This document shows positions 22,099 through 33,069 of a stretch of DNA of 64,000 bases, piece after piece; the stretch's first letter is position 1, and each line of letters starts with the position of its first letter. The notes under the pieces are model-generated. The model was not told the DNA's origin. It saw nothing but the letters and a program-made list of their open reading frames with translations, and searched no databases. The stretch comes from Neostapfia colusana (lineage: Eukaryota > Streptophyta > Magnoliopsida > Poales > Poaceae), in assembly GCA_030760725.1 (NCBI GenBank), contig JASWHV010000008.1:52737671-52801670 (forward strand). Direction: 5' to 3'. A program made the translations under genes and the position numbers.

Positions 22099-22437
22099 TA
22101 CGAGTCGTGTAGAGTCCTTTCCCTTAGTTCAACAGGTTATCGAGTAGTAGAGTCAATACCTTAGTTATTTGTGTGTTAATGCTTGGTATGTGACGTGAGT
22201 TGTGGAAGCCATGGGCATTTTTCCACAACCTCGTCTTTAGGTTGCTTTTCTTTTATGTGTGAACCCCTATGAATTAAGAGTGCATTTATTTTCGCGTGAG
22301 ACGTGACTCCCAAAAATCTACGTGAAACCCTCAGAAAATGTTTAATATATTAAGGCCTCAAAAGTTTAAGTTTAAACAAGCAATTTGGGAAGTTAATATG
22401 TAATGCTTTAAGTTAACATTTGGATTGCTCATGATAG

Positions 22438-25278
22438 ATGGCTGGAAGAGAAAAGGGTCGTGGTGCCAACCCCACCAACAACAACGATGAGGCCGACAAC
22501 CCTCATCTTTCTGGAGGACAAGACAAGGGTGGTCGCCATGAAGGAGCTGATCCTATCCACCAGATGCTTGAAAATCAGAATCAGCTCATTCAGAGCCTAA
22601 CTCAAGTGGTGGCCAACTTACACCAAGCTCCGCCCCCACAAGCTGCACCACGCCAACCAAGGTTGAGTGAGTTTCTGAGGACTCAACCTCCAAAGTTTGC
22701 AAGTGCTGCTGAACCTCTAGAGGCAGATGACTGGCTAAAGACCATTGAGAGCAAGATGAGGATCATACAATGCCAAGGGTATGAGAGGGTGTAGTTTGCC
22801 TCTCACCAATTGCATGGACCTGCTGCTGATTGGTGGACCGCTTACGTGGCAACCCATCATGACCCCGAGAACATCACTTGGAAAGAGTTCAAGCGCAGTT
22901 TCCACAACCATTACATACCCAGGGGTGAACTCAAAAACAAGAGGAAGGAGTTCTTGGGACTGCAGCAAGGAAACATGACTGTGAGGGAATACCTCACTAA
23001 GTTCACCCAACTATCCCGTTATGCACCCCGGGACATCGAAACTGATGAGCAGAAACAGGACTGTTTTGTGGAGGGACTTACTATGGAAATGCAGTGTGCA
23101 ATGTCCTCCAACGAGTATGAAAGCTTCCAAAAGATGGTAGACAGAGCATTTGCCATGGAGAGGAAGCTGAAGGCCTTGGAGAATGAAAACAAGAGGAAGG
23201 CGGGATGGTCACACCAAGCCTCAGGTAGCAACACACGCCCACGTCTGATGCAGCAACCCGCAGGGCAGACGAGCCGTGCGGTGGTACCTTACTCAGCACC
23301 CAGAGGGTACAACCCAAATTTCAGGCCTCCGTCAGCACCAGCACAGCCGCAGCGTCAGTTTGTACAGCAGCCTCGCCCCACCTATCAACCTCGACCAGCA
23401 GGACAAGGACCACAGAACCAACCCCAAGACAACAAAGGCCAGTCACCTAAGGTTGGGGTGCAATGCTTCAATTGTGGTGAAGTGGGGCACTACGCCCACA
23501 AGTGCCCAAAGAAGAAGCCCATGCAGCCACAACAGCAGAACGTGATGCGAGGACGGGTGAACCATGTAACCATGGAGGAAGCGCAAGAGGCACCTGACGT
23601 GGTAATTGGTAAGTTTCCTGCCAATTTACACATTGCAACCCTGTTGTTCAATTTTGGTGCTACCCACTCGTTCATTGCTCAAGGGTTTGTTAAGAAGCAT
23701 GATCTAGCAACAACACAAATGAATCATATGCTAGCAGTAAACTCTCGAGGGGGAGAAATAAGGACAAGACATCCCAAGGTGAATCTAGACATTAATGGGG
23801 TAGTATTTACTGCAAACCTCATAGTGATAGACTTACAAGGCATAGATATTATTCTGGGTATGGATTGGTTGACCAAACATAAGGGAATCATCCATTGTTC
23901 GACAAGAACGGTGGAACTAACTCACCCTAGTGGCACCAGAGTAAAGTTCATAACTGTACAAGAACCTAGGAGGGACCTTAAACTCAATCACGTTGAGGTG
24001 GAAGTGGAAGAGATCAGGATCATCAGGGAATATCCAGACGTTTTTCCGGAGGAGTTGCCAGGTATGCCCCCCGATCGTGAAGTGGAATTCGCGATTGAGC
24101 TAGTGCCTGGAACAACTCCAATATACAAGAGGCCTTATTGGATGGACTCCAAACAGCTGGAAGAGCTCAAAGAGCATATAGGGGAATTGACGGAGAAGGG
24201 GTATATTCGTCCTAGTTCCTCACCATGGGGAGCTCCAGTGATATTTGTGCCCAAGAAGGACGGGACCCAATCGGGGTATGATTCGATATGGGTCATCATC
24301 GACAGGCTAACCAAGGTAGCTCATTTCATCCCCGTGAAAGAAAGCTACAGCAGATCCAAATTGGCAGAATTGTACATGTCAAGGATCGTGTGTTTCCATG
24401 GAGTGCCAAAGAAGATAGTGTCAGATCGAGGGACACAGTTCACCTCAAGGTTCTAGCAGAAGTTACATAAAACCATGGGAACCCATCTAAATTTTAGTTT
24501 TGCCTATCATCCCCAGACTGACGGGCAGACGGAAAGAACCAATCAGATCCTTGAGGATATGCTGAGAGCGTGTGCGCTCAAGAACAATAGGAGTCGGGAT
24601 AAGAACTTACCGTATGCGGAGTTCTCCTATAACAACAGCTATCAGGCTAGTATGAAGATGTCACCATTTGAGGCTTTGTGTGGAAGGAAGTGCAGAACTC
24701 TGCTATTTTGGAACCAAACAGGGGAAAGTAAAGTGTTTGGTCCCGAGGTACTACAAGAAGCCGAGGCGAAAGTGAGGGAAATCCGCAACAACTTGAGGAT
24801 AGCACAGACCCGACAAAAGAGCTATGCCGATGTATGGAGAAGAGAGCTCGTTTTCAACGTGGGGGACTATGTCTATCTCAAGGTGTCACCTATCCGAGGA
24901 CTTCGTCGGTTCAAGGTGAAAGGGAAACTATCATCTCGATACATCGGACCCTTTCAGATTCTGGAGAGGAAAGGCGAAGTGGCATATCAACTCAAACTAC
25001 CGGCTCGTCTATCGGATGTGCACGACGTATTCCATGTGTCACAGCTCAAGAAATGTTTGAGGACGCTTGAAGAGATGTTACCCATGAATGAGGTTGACGT
25101 AGGAGAGGATCTGTCTTATGCCGAGCAACCGGTCAAGGTTTTGGAGACAATGGAACGCCTCACGAGAAATAAAAGAATCCGGATGTGCAAGGTGCAGTGG
25201 AAGCATCACTCGGAAGAGGAAGCCACATGGGAGCGAGAAGACGAGCTTAAGGCACAGTTTCCGGAATTGTTTTCCTAG
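22438..25278 (+). pseudogene. Copy B gag-pol, internally deleted
   Basis: One frame throughout, starting MAGREKGRGANPTNNND. Gag core, the CCHC knuckle CFNCGEVGHYAHKC (about 23463), protease with the catalytic triad changed to FNFGATHSFI (DSG to NFG), and the start of RT up to VPKKDGTQ. Here 24264-24270 (GACCCAA) joins directly to integrase SGYDSIWVIIDRLTK, skipping 1623 bp relative to C. Integrase end and chromodomain (KVQWKHHSEEEATWERED, ending FPELFS) follow. Amber codons are at 22792-22794 and 24454-24456; the second is shared with copy A. It could not supply its own enzymes. Confidence 0.92.
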
Positions 25279-25309
25279 AACCACCAATCTCGAGGACAAG
25301 ATTTCTTTT

Positions 25310-25322
25310 AAGGGGGGTAGAG
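25310..25322 (+). other. Polypurine tract of copy B
   Basis: AAGGGGGGTAGAG, ending one base before the 3' LTR at 25324. It is the plus-strand primer site. Confidence 0.82.
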
Positions 25323-25323
25323 C

Positions 25324-28300
25324 TGTAACACCCCAAAACCTGCTAAAGAGGGGAATTTAAAAATTTTTGGACGTATTGCATGTGGAGCAGAAATTGAAAT
25401 TCAAACTGGAATTCAAATTCAAATCAAAACAGAAAAGAAAAGGAAAAAGAAAAAGAAAAACCCAACCGGCCTGTGGGCCGAAACCAACCAGCCGGCCCAG
25501 TTCCTCGCGCCAGCCCGAACCCGCGCCCCCTCTCTCCCCCTCCCACTGACACACGGGGCCCGCGTGTCATCTCCTACCCCACGCGTCTCCAACGGCCGGA
25601 CTCTTCCTTTGCGCCGATCACACCCAACGCTCCCGAATTCCTCGCGCTCGACCCAATCCCGAATTCCTCGCGCCGGCCTGCTCGATCGCAACAAACCCCT
25701 ACACCCACAGCCCTGATAAAAACAGATGAACCCGCCGCCCTCTCCTCGCACGAGCAGTTTTCTCCCGGTGAGCGCCGCCGCCGTTGAGCTCGGAATTCCC
25801 CAAGATTGTCGCCGTCTCCCTCTATCAAACCGATCTCGTGAACCCGCAGCACCGCGCACAAGCTGTAGACGCCGACCCCGGAGGGAAACACCGCCGGAAA
25901 CGACCATCCTGACGCTAGCCGATGAGTACCACCGCCGCTCGGCGGTGAAACTTCCGAATTACACGGTTCCGATCCATCCTAATCATCGGTGCGCCATCTC
26001 TAGACCCCAGTGAAGCTTCACGAACCGAGAACTCAAAGGGATCACCACCCCAACGGCCACTTCGACGAGCACAGCAAGCCGCCGCCGCCTGTCCTCTTTG
26101 CCGACCGGGTTCCGAGTCTTTCAGGCCTAAGAAATTAGCCTAGGTGAGCTCCCCTACCTCCCCTCTGCCGTTTGCTACCAAAAAGGGGGGATGTTAGCGT
26201 CTGTAGACGAAGATCCGTGACCTCGCCGGCGAAATCGCGACTCTGCCGCCGTGCGCCGCCGCGCGCGGGATGGCTCCGGCCAGGGCGACGTGGCCCCTAG
26301 AGGGCCGTCTATTTTAAATCGCACGGTAGAAATAAAACCCGCGCGTACCGGTTCGGCGATCTAATCTGAGCCGTCTATTTTAAATCGGACGGTCCACGTC
26401 AGCCCCGCGTTATAAAGGCCGGGATTCTTACGCGCTACCCCCTGGGGATCTCGGATAACACGAGCTAGCCCCGGAAACTTCTGATCTAGCCCCTAGAACT
26501 TCAGAAATTCATGTAAATTCATTTAAAAATCAGTTTTAGCCCCTGGACTTAATAAAAATTAGGAAAACCCCTCTGTTATGTGTAGTTAGACCCCTGGAAA
26601 TTTATGAAATAGCAAATTAGACCCTGCAGTATGGTGGATTTAACTTTTTGACCCTATATGATATTAAATTCAGAAATTTGAATATGTAACTAGGATTTAA
26701 ATTTAAAAGGTATGGCAAACACATGTGCAAATTCAAATTTAAACTCTCCTAGCATTTGGAAAACTTTAGAATGAGTTAGAAATAGATTTTAGGCTGAAAT
26801 GAAATCTGTCTAATTGTTGTTCATATTTATTAGTTCTAGAAACACATTTTTAGGCTAGGAAATAATTCTGAAAACTGATAAAATAAATTTAAATTAGTTC
26901 ACATCAGAGGAGAAGTTCAAAAATATATTATTTAATATTTTAGATCAGAACCTATTCTGTTTAGATGATATGTTCTACTATTTAATATTAAAACTCACTT
27001 TTAGGCATAGAAAATAAATCTGAAAATATAGGAAAATAGGTATGCATAATTAGAAAATGATAAATGAGGACTCCAAATCCAAAAACTTCAGTTTAGGATT
27101 TGGTAGAAGATCTGAAAACCTATTTGAAGTAGGAAATTATCTTTCATACACACTTGTGGCTAAAAAGTGTATTAATTAAATATAGAGAATTTGTTCAAAT
27201 TGGAAATTCCTATATAGTGTACAAATGGAAATCTGACTACAAAAGTTAGAAATAATATATAAATGTTTAAAAGTGTATGTAGGCATAAAATCAACACATC
27301 TAGGGTAATCACAACACTTAAACATGTGAATGATTTTCATATGTATGTGTGGTTTGCATGAGTGAAAGTGTGGACTATGGCTTATGGATTGTTGTTTTCT
27401 TTTGCTATGTGTATTGGCATGAGTAGAACCTGCCCCAGAGCAAGTTCTCCCCTTCCAAGACCAAGACTTTCCATTCTCAGAGAAGCAGAAAGAAGGCAAG
27501 TGTCCTTGGCCACTTTGATCCTATGCTAGGATGTGTAGATAGAATTATTTGCATTGTCAATTGAAATATGAAACCCATGCTAGGAAGTTTCCCTAGAATT
27601 GCATTACCTTGTTTCCTTGTAGCTTGGGTTGGGATCTATTTTATCATGTCATTTATTTATATGCTTATGCTTAGCCATGCTTAGAATGGGATAATTGGGA
27701 TATGAGATCATCAATTTATTTACCTTACTTTTGATCGAGATATTATGATTTATGTAGAGGTAGGGATCGAGGCAAGTTGGATGATTTGGTTGGTGCTGGG
27801 TGCACGTGACTCGGGTTTGTGTTTAGTACTTGCCTGGATCCTAAGGGCTGGTTCATGGAGCATGTAACCTGGCTTTACCGTGCCAACCACATGCTGAGAA
27901 CGGGCAGCTTGGCCAATTAATTAGGTGTATCCCTGGCGTAATATGGGTGTGTTGGATGGTGCAGGGAATAGGTGTCAGCTGGACTACCATATAAACCGCA
28001 AGGCCCAAGAGGGGGCCACTGCAGCGGGGTTGGAGCCTCTTGTATGCTGTTAGGGGTGAAACCTCAGTGGGCCCACGCTCGTCGGGAATCCCTTTGTAAA
28101 GGCTTTGTAGTGATCTTCTGGCTACACACCTAGGAAGTGTGAATGTGGTTCACGGCCACTGGCATAATGGAGGTTCTTTTAGTCCACCCGGCAACGGGGG
28201 ATGAAATCACTACATGTGGGTACGTGGTGCAAACTCTGCAGAGTCAAAACTGTCATGACAGCCGCACTCACGGTGAAGAGCGGCTTGGACTTATTCATGA

Positions 28301-28894
28301 TTAGAGGATGATGGATTGGGAAGTTGAGGATGTTAAGCGGGAAGCTTAACATTGGAAATGAGACTATGCTTACTTGATATTGATCATGGGTTGAGGGATT
28401 GGGACCATTTCACCTGTGTAGTAATGTAGGTGCTTAATAAGCTAAGGTGATAGGTATTAATTGCGTAGTTCTTTAACCATGAGTTCAACCTTTCCTTGCT
28501 TTAGCCATGCATGACATAACTTTCCCACACTTGCTAAGTACCCACGGTACTCAAACTTGCTTTTCTATTGGTTTATATTGCTGCTCAGGTCATGAGAATG
28601 ATGTGGTGTTTAATGACCAAGACTTTGGCCCCGAGGAAGGATTCTAGGTTCACAGAGTCCCCCGGGCAACGCCTGTGACGAAGCCCGCACGATTTATATT
28701 CCGCTGTTGTTTTATTTACATATTATGAACTTATTGTCGTCCATTGAGACGTATGCTATGTAAGACTTATATATATTCGACACCTGACTTGTAATAAATG
28801 ATGCTTCACTATTTGTCATCACATGTATGAGAAAATGATCCTGGCATACATGTGATATTCACTCGGTTGTTCTTCGGAGAATCCGGGTGTGACA
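25324..28894 (+). repeat. 3' LTR of copy B
   Basis: 3571 bp, ends TGTAACACC and GGTGTGACA. It is collinear with 17543-21110 with scattered substitutions, clearly more divergent than the pair of copy C, so B is the older insertion of the two. It contains no gene; the 107-aa minus-strand frame at 27176-27499 lies in the AT-rich leader. Confidence 0.94.
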
Positions 28895-29593
28895 TCAGAG
28901 GTGAGCCCCGGGCCAGCCACGTGGCAGCAGAGCCGGACCTCACCCCCTCCGCCGGGGTGAGCTCCGAAGGCGCCACGTGTCCAGCAGGGACAGGCCTCCC
29001 CTCTCCTCAGAGGCGAGCCCCGGGCCTGCCATGTGACCAGCAGAGTCGGACCTCACCCCCTCCGTCGAGGTGAGCTCCAAAGGCGCCACGTGTCCAGCAG
29101 GGCCGGACCTCCCCTCTCCTCAGAGGCGAGCCCCGGGCCTGCCATGTGGCCAGCAAAGCCGGACCTCACCCCCTCCGCAGGGTTGAGTTTCGAAGGCGCC
29201 ACGTGCCGTGCTGCCCACCCCGGCTCAGTAGGCAGCAGGAGTAAAGGTGCGCCATGCCCTGTTCGATCAAGACATTAAAGACCCGCGTCTTCCCAAGACG
29301 CAGAGATGCGGCACACGCCATGTCAGAAGCCACAGACCAATAAATACGGCGACAAGACATGCCCTGCCGTCCCTGCCAACATCAACCACTACGCCTAGCT
29401 TGCGGCACGGGCAGGACGGCAGGACGACGACCAAGAAGCCATTGCCAGAGACAACTACCAGCATTCACTGCAAGATATGGTAGATGGCAGGAAATCACCC
29501 CGGGGCCCCCTGTCGGGCCCCAGAGCCAACCTTGTAAGCCGCTCGAGCCTTGAAGTATAAAAGGCTCGAGTGGACAACGTTGCAAGGGGTTTG
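28895..29593 (+). repeat. Family D 3' LTR, segment 2, with TATA box
   Basis: Resumes the 113-bp GC repeat after copy B (unit boundaries visible at 29010 and 29123) until about 29205. A unique stretch follows to the TATA box TATAAAAG at 29556-29563. It ends at copy C, inserted after GTTTG (29589-29593). It contains no gene. Confidence 0.85.
29542..29570 (+). promoter_or_regulatory. Family D promoter: TATA box inside a 10-bp inverted repeat
   Basis: Perfect arms CTCGAGCCTT (29542-29551) and AAGGCTCGAG (29561-29570) enclose GAAGTATAA, so the TATA box overlaps the loop and the right arm. It is a likely core promoter of the D LTR. Copy C inserted about 24 bp downstream, near the expected transcription start. 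Confidence 0.65.
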
Positions 29594-32500
29594 TGTCACA
29601 CCCGGTTTTTCCGAAGAAACAACCAAGTGAATATCACATGTATGCCAGGATCATTTTCTCATACATGTGATGACAAATAGTGAAGCATCATTTATTACAA
29701 GCCAGGTGTCGAATATAAATAAGTCTTACATCACAAATGTCTCAATGGACACTAATGCTTCATCACAAGTAAATAAACTAGCAGCGGAATATTATTATTT
29801 GGGGCTCCATCACAGGCGTTGCCCGGGGGTCTTCATGAACCTAAAATCCTTCCTCGAGTCCAAAGTCTTGGTCATTATACCCCACCTCATTATCTTGACC
29901 TGAGCAGCAATATAAACCAACAAATATGCAAGGTTGAGTACCAATGGTACTCAGCAAGTGTGGGAAAATTATATCATGCATGGCTAGAACAAGGAGAGGT
30001 TGAACTCATGGTTAAAGCACTACGCAATTAATACCTATCACCTTAGCTTATTAAGCACCTACATTACTACACAGGTGAAATGGTCCAAATCTCCCATCCC
30101 ATCATCGTAATCCAATAACCATAACATCATTTCCAATGTTAAGCTCCCCGCTTAACTTCCACAATTTCCAAAACCATCACTCCTCTAATCATGAATAAGT
30201 CCAGGCCGCTCTTAACCGTGAGCACGGCTGTCAAGACAGTTTTGACTCTGCAGAGTTTGTACCACTGTACCCACAAGTAGTGATTTCATCCCCCGTTGCC
30301 GGGTGGACTAAAAGAACCTCCATTATGCCAGTGGCTACGATCCACATTCACACTTCCCAGGTGTGTGGCCAAGAGATCACTACGAAGCCTTTACAAAGGG
30401 ATTCCCGACGAGCGTGGGCCCACTGAGGTTTCACCCCTAACAGCATACAAGAGGCTCCAACCCCGCTGCAGTGGCCCCCTCTTGAGCCTTGCGGTTCATA
30501 TGGTAGTCCAACTGACACCTACTCCCCGCACCATCCAACACACCCATACTACGCGGGGATACACCTAATTAGTTGGCCAAGCTGCCCCATCTCAGCATGT
30601 GGTTGGCACTGTAAAGCCGGGTTACATGCTCCATGAACCGGTCCTTAGGATCCAGGCAAGTACTAAACACAAACCCAAGTCTCGTGCACCCAGCACACAA
30701 CCAAAACATCCAACTTGCCTTGATCCCTACCTCTACATAACTCACAATAGCTCATTCAAGAGTATGGTATAATAAACTGATGCTCTCATATCCCAAATAT
30801 CCCATTCTAAGCATGGCTAAGCATATGCATGGACAAAATAAATGACATGACAAAATAAATCCCAACCCAAGCTACAAGGAAACAAGGTAATGCAATTCTA
30901 GGGAAACATCCTAGCATGGGTTTCATATTTAACTTGACAATGCAAATAATTCTATCTACACATCCTAGCATGGGATCAAAGTGGTCAAGGACACTTGCCT
31001 CCTTCTTGCTGCTCTTGGAATGGGTAGTCCTGATCTTGGAAAGAAATAACTTGCTCTTTAACAGGTTCTACTTCATACCATCACACATAGCAAAAGAAAA
31101 ACAACAATCCATAAGACATAGTTCACACTTACACTTCATACAAACCACACATTCATATTTATAAAAGTTCTTTACCATTATGTGTTGTGGTTACTTTATG
31201 TGTGTTGAGTTGTGGCTTGCATGCACTTTTAACCATGTGTATATGATTCCTACTTTTGTGTCCACCTTCATACTTACACACTATTTATATGGGTTTCCAA
31301 TAAATTTCTTATATTCAACTACTTCACCTTTTTACTACCAAGTATGTATGAAAAGTATTATTCTTCCCCATATGTGCTTTCATAACTTCTATCAACCCTA
31401 AACTGAATTCTTTGTATTTTAGAAACTCCATTTATCATTTACTAGTTGCTACATTTTCAGATTTATATTCCTATGCATAATTGTGTATTTTATTGTTAAA
31501 TTAGTAATACACATCACCTAAACAGATTAGGTTCTGTTCCTAAATAATTTAACATCATATTTTGACCTTGGCTTCTGATGTATACTATTTCATAATTATT
31601 TTCCCTATTTTCCTATAACTATTATTTACTTAAAAATGTGTCCCTATACTAATAAATGTGAAAAATAGATGAAACAGATTTATTTCAGCCCAAAAATATA
31701 TTTTTATCAAACTCCAAAGTTTTCTAAGTACTGAGAAAGTTTTTAATTAACTTTTACAATTATGTTTGTCCCCCTTTTTAATTTTTAAACACTAGTTACA
31801 CATTCAATTGTCTAAATTAAATACTAAACAGGGCTAAAAAGTAAACTCACCCCATTACAGGGTCTATAATATTATTTTCATAATTTCCAGGGGTCTAGCT
31901 ACACTTATCAGAGGTGTTTTTCCTAATTTCTATTAAGTCCAGGGGCTAAAACTGATTTTTAAATGAATTTACATGATTTTCTGAAGTTCCAGGGGCTAGA
32001 TCTGAAGTTTCCGGGGCTAGCTCTCAATTCAAGAGAACCCCAGGGGGTAGCACGTAAGAACTCCAGTCTTTATAATGCGGGGTCGACGTGGACCGTCCGA
32101 TTTTAAACCGACGGCTGAGATTATAAGATCGAACCGGTACGCGGGGTTTTAAACCCTACCGTGCGATTTAAAATAAACGGCGCACAAGCGGCCACGTCGC
32201 TCTGATCGAGCGCGGGCGGCGCCGCCGGCGGCGCCCGGCGGCGGGAAGCGGCGATCTCGCCGGAAAGTTTCGGATCCTCGAGAATTCTACCTAGAACTGT
32301 GATCTTATGGACTAGATCGGTAGAGGGGAGGTCGGGGATCTCACCTCGGGGGTTTTCTCGAGCTCGGGGGTCCTGGAAAGTGCTCGGCGGCGAGGTCCGA
32401 GGCAAAACCACGGCGAGGCTCGTCGGCGCTGAGTTTACACTGTAAGTCTTTGGGTTTTCTGCACCTGCAAAGTTCCCCGGAGGCGGTGGATCAAGACCAG

Positions 32501-33024
32501 CGAGTTAGATCAGAGTTTCCGAGCTTAGATCGGCCAGAATTCACCGGCGAAGTCTCGGTGCTCACCGGAGTGAAAATCGGCGATCGCGTGGGAAAAACTG
32601 ATCGGATCGGGGGTTTTTATAGCCGGGGGAGGGCGGTGGGTCTGTTGTGATCGAGTTGGAGTCCTCTGGGTCCAGAATTCGGGCGACGGGACGCGGTTTC
32701 CCGATCGGTTGCGATCGCGCGCGCGGGAGAGAGTCCGGGGTCGCGGGGTTAGGGATGACATGTGGGTCCCACCCGTCGGTGAGAGGCAGCGCGGCGCGCG
32801 CGGGGGTGGGCTGGCGCGGGAGTTGCTGGGCCGGCTGGCGGTTTCGGCCCACTGGCCAGTTTTTCCCGTTTCCCTTTTTCTTTTTCCATTTCTTTTCTGT
32901 TTTGGGTATAATTTGAATTCCAGTTTGAATTTGAATTTTTGCAAAACATGCAACACGTCCAAAAATTTTTAAATTCCCCTCTGAACATGGTTTAGAGTTT
33001 TGAATCAAAATTTGGGGTGTTACA
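29594..33024 (-). repeat. 3' LTR of copy C
   Basis: 3431 bp, nearly identical to 38836-42267. In element sense: TATA box GGCTATAAAAACC at 32612-32624, GC-rich early leader, donor-like GAGGTGAGATCC near 32340, AT-rich leader about 30800-32040, and a GGCAAGTGTCC element near 30990-31000 where copy B has GGTAAGTGTCC. It contains no gene; the 222-aa frame starting at 33230 is a shadow crossing the LTR edge. Confidence 0.94.
32612..32624 (-). promoter_or_regulatory. TATA box of copy C LTR
   Basis: GGCTATAAAAACC in element sense, about 400 bp from the LTR start; repeated at 41854-41866 in the other LTR, where it would drive the element RNA. It implies a U3 of only about 0.4 kb and an R-U5 of about 3 kb. 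Confidence 0.75.
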
Positions 33025-33069
33025 GCTCTACCCCCCTTAAAAGAAATCTCGTCCTCGAGATTGGTGTTT

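Larger units (their letters stand above)
17543..28894 (+). mobile_element. Ty3/gypsy chromovirus, copy B, complete but internally deleted
   Basis: 11,352 bp with LTRs 17543-21110 and 25324-28894, a perfect target duplication TCAGA (17538-17542 and 28895-28899), primer site 21115-21126 and polypurine tract 25310-25322. It encodes ORF0 and gag-pol in the same order as A and C. It is defective: an amber codon in ORF0, two in gag-pol, a mutated protease site and an in-frame loss of 1623 bp that removed most of RT, RNase H and the start of integrase. It sits in the U3 repeat of the D LTR. Confidence 0.96.
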
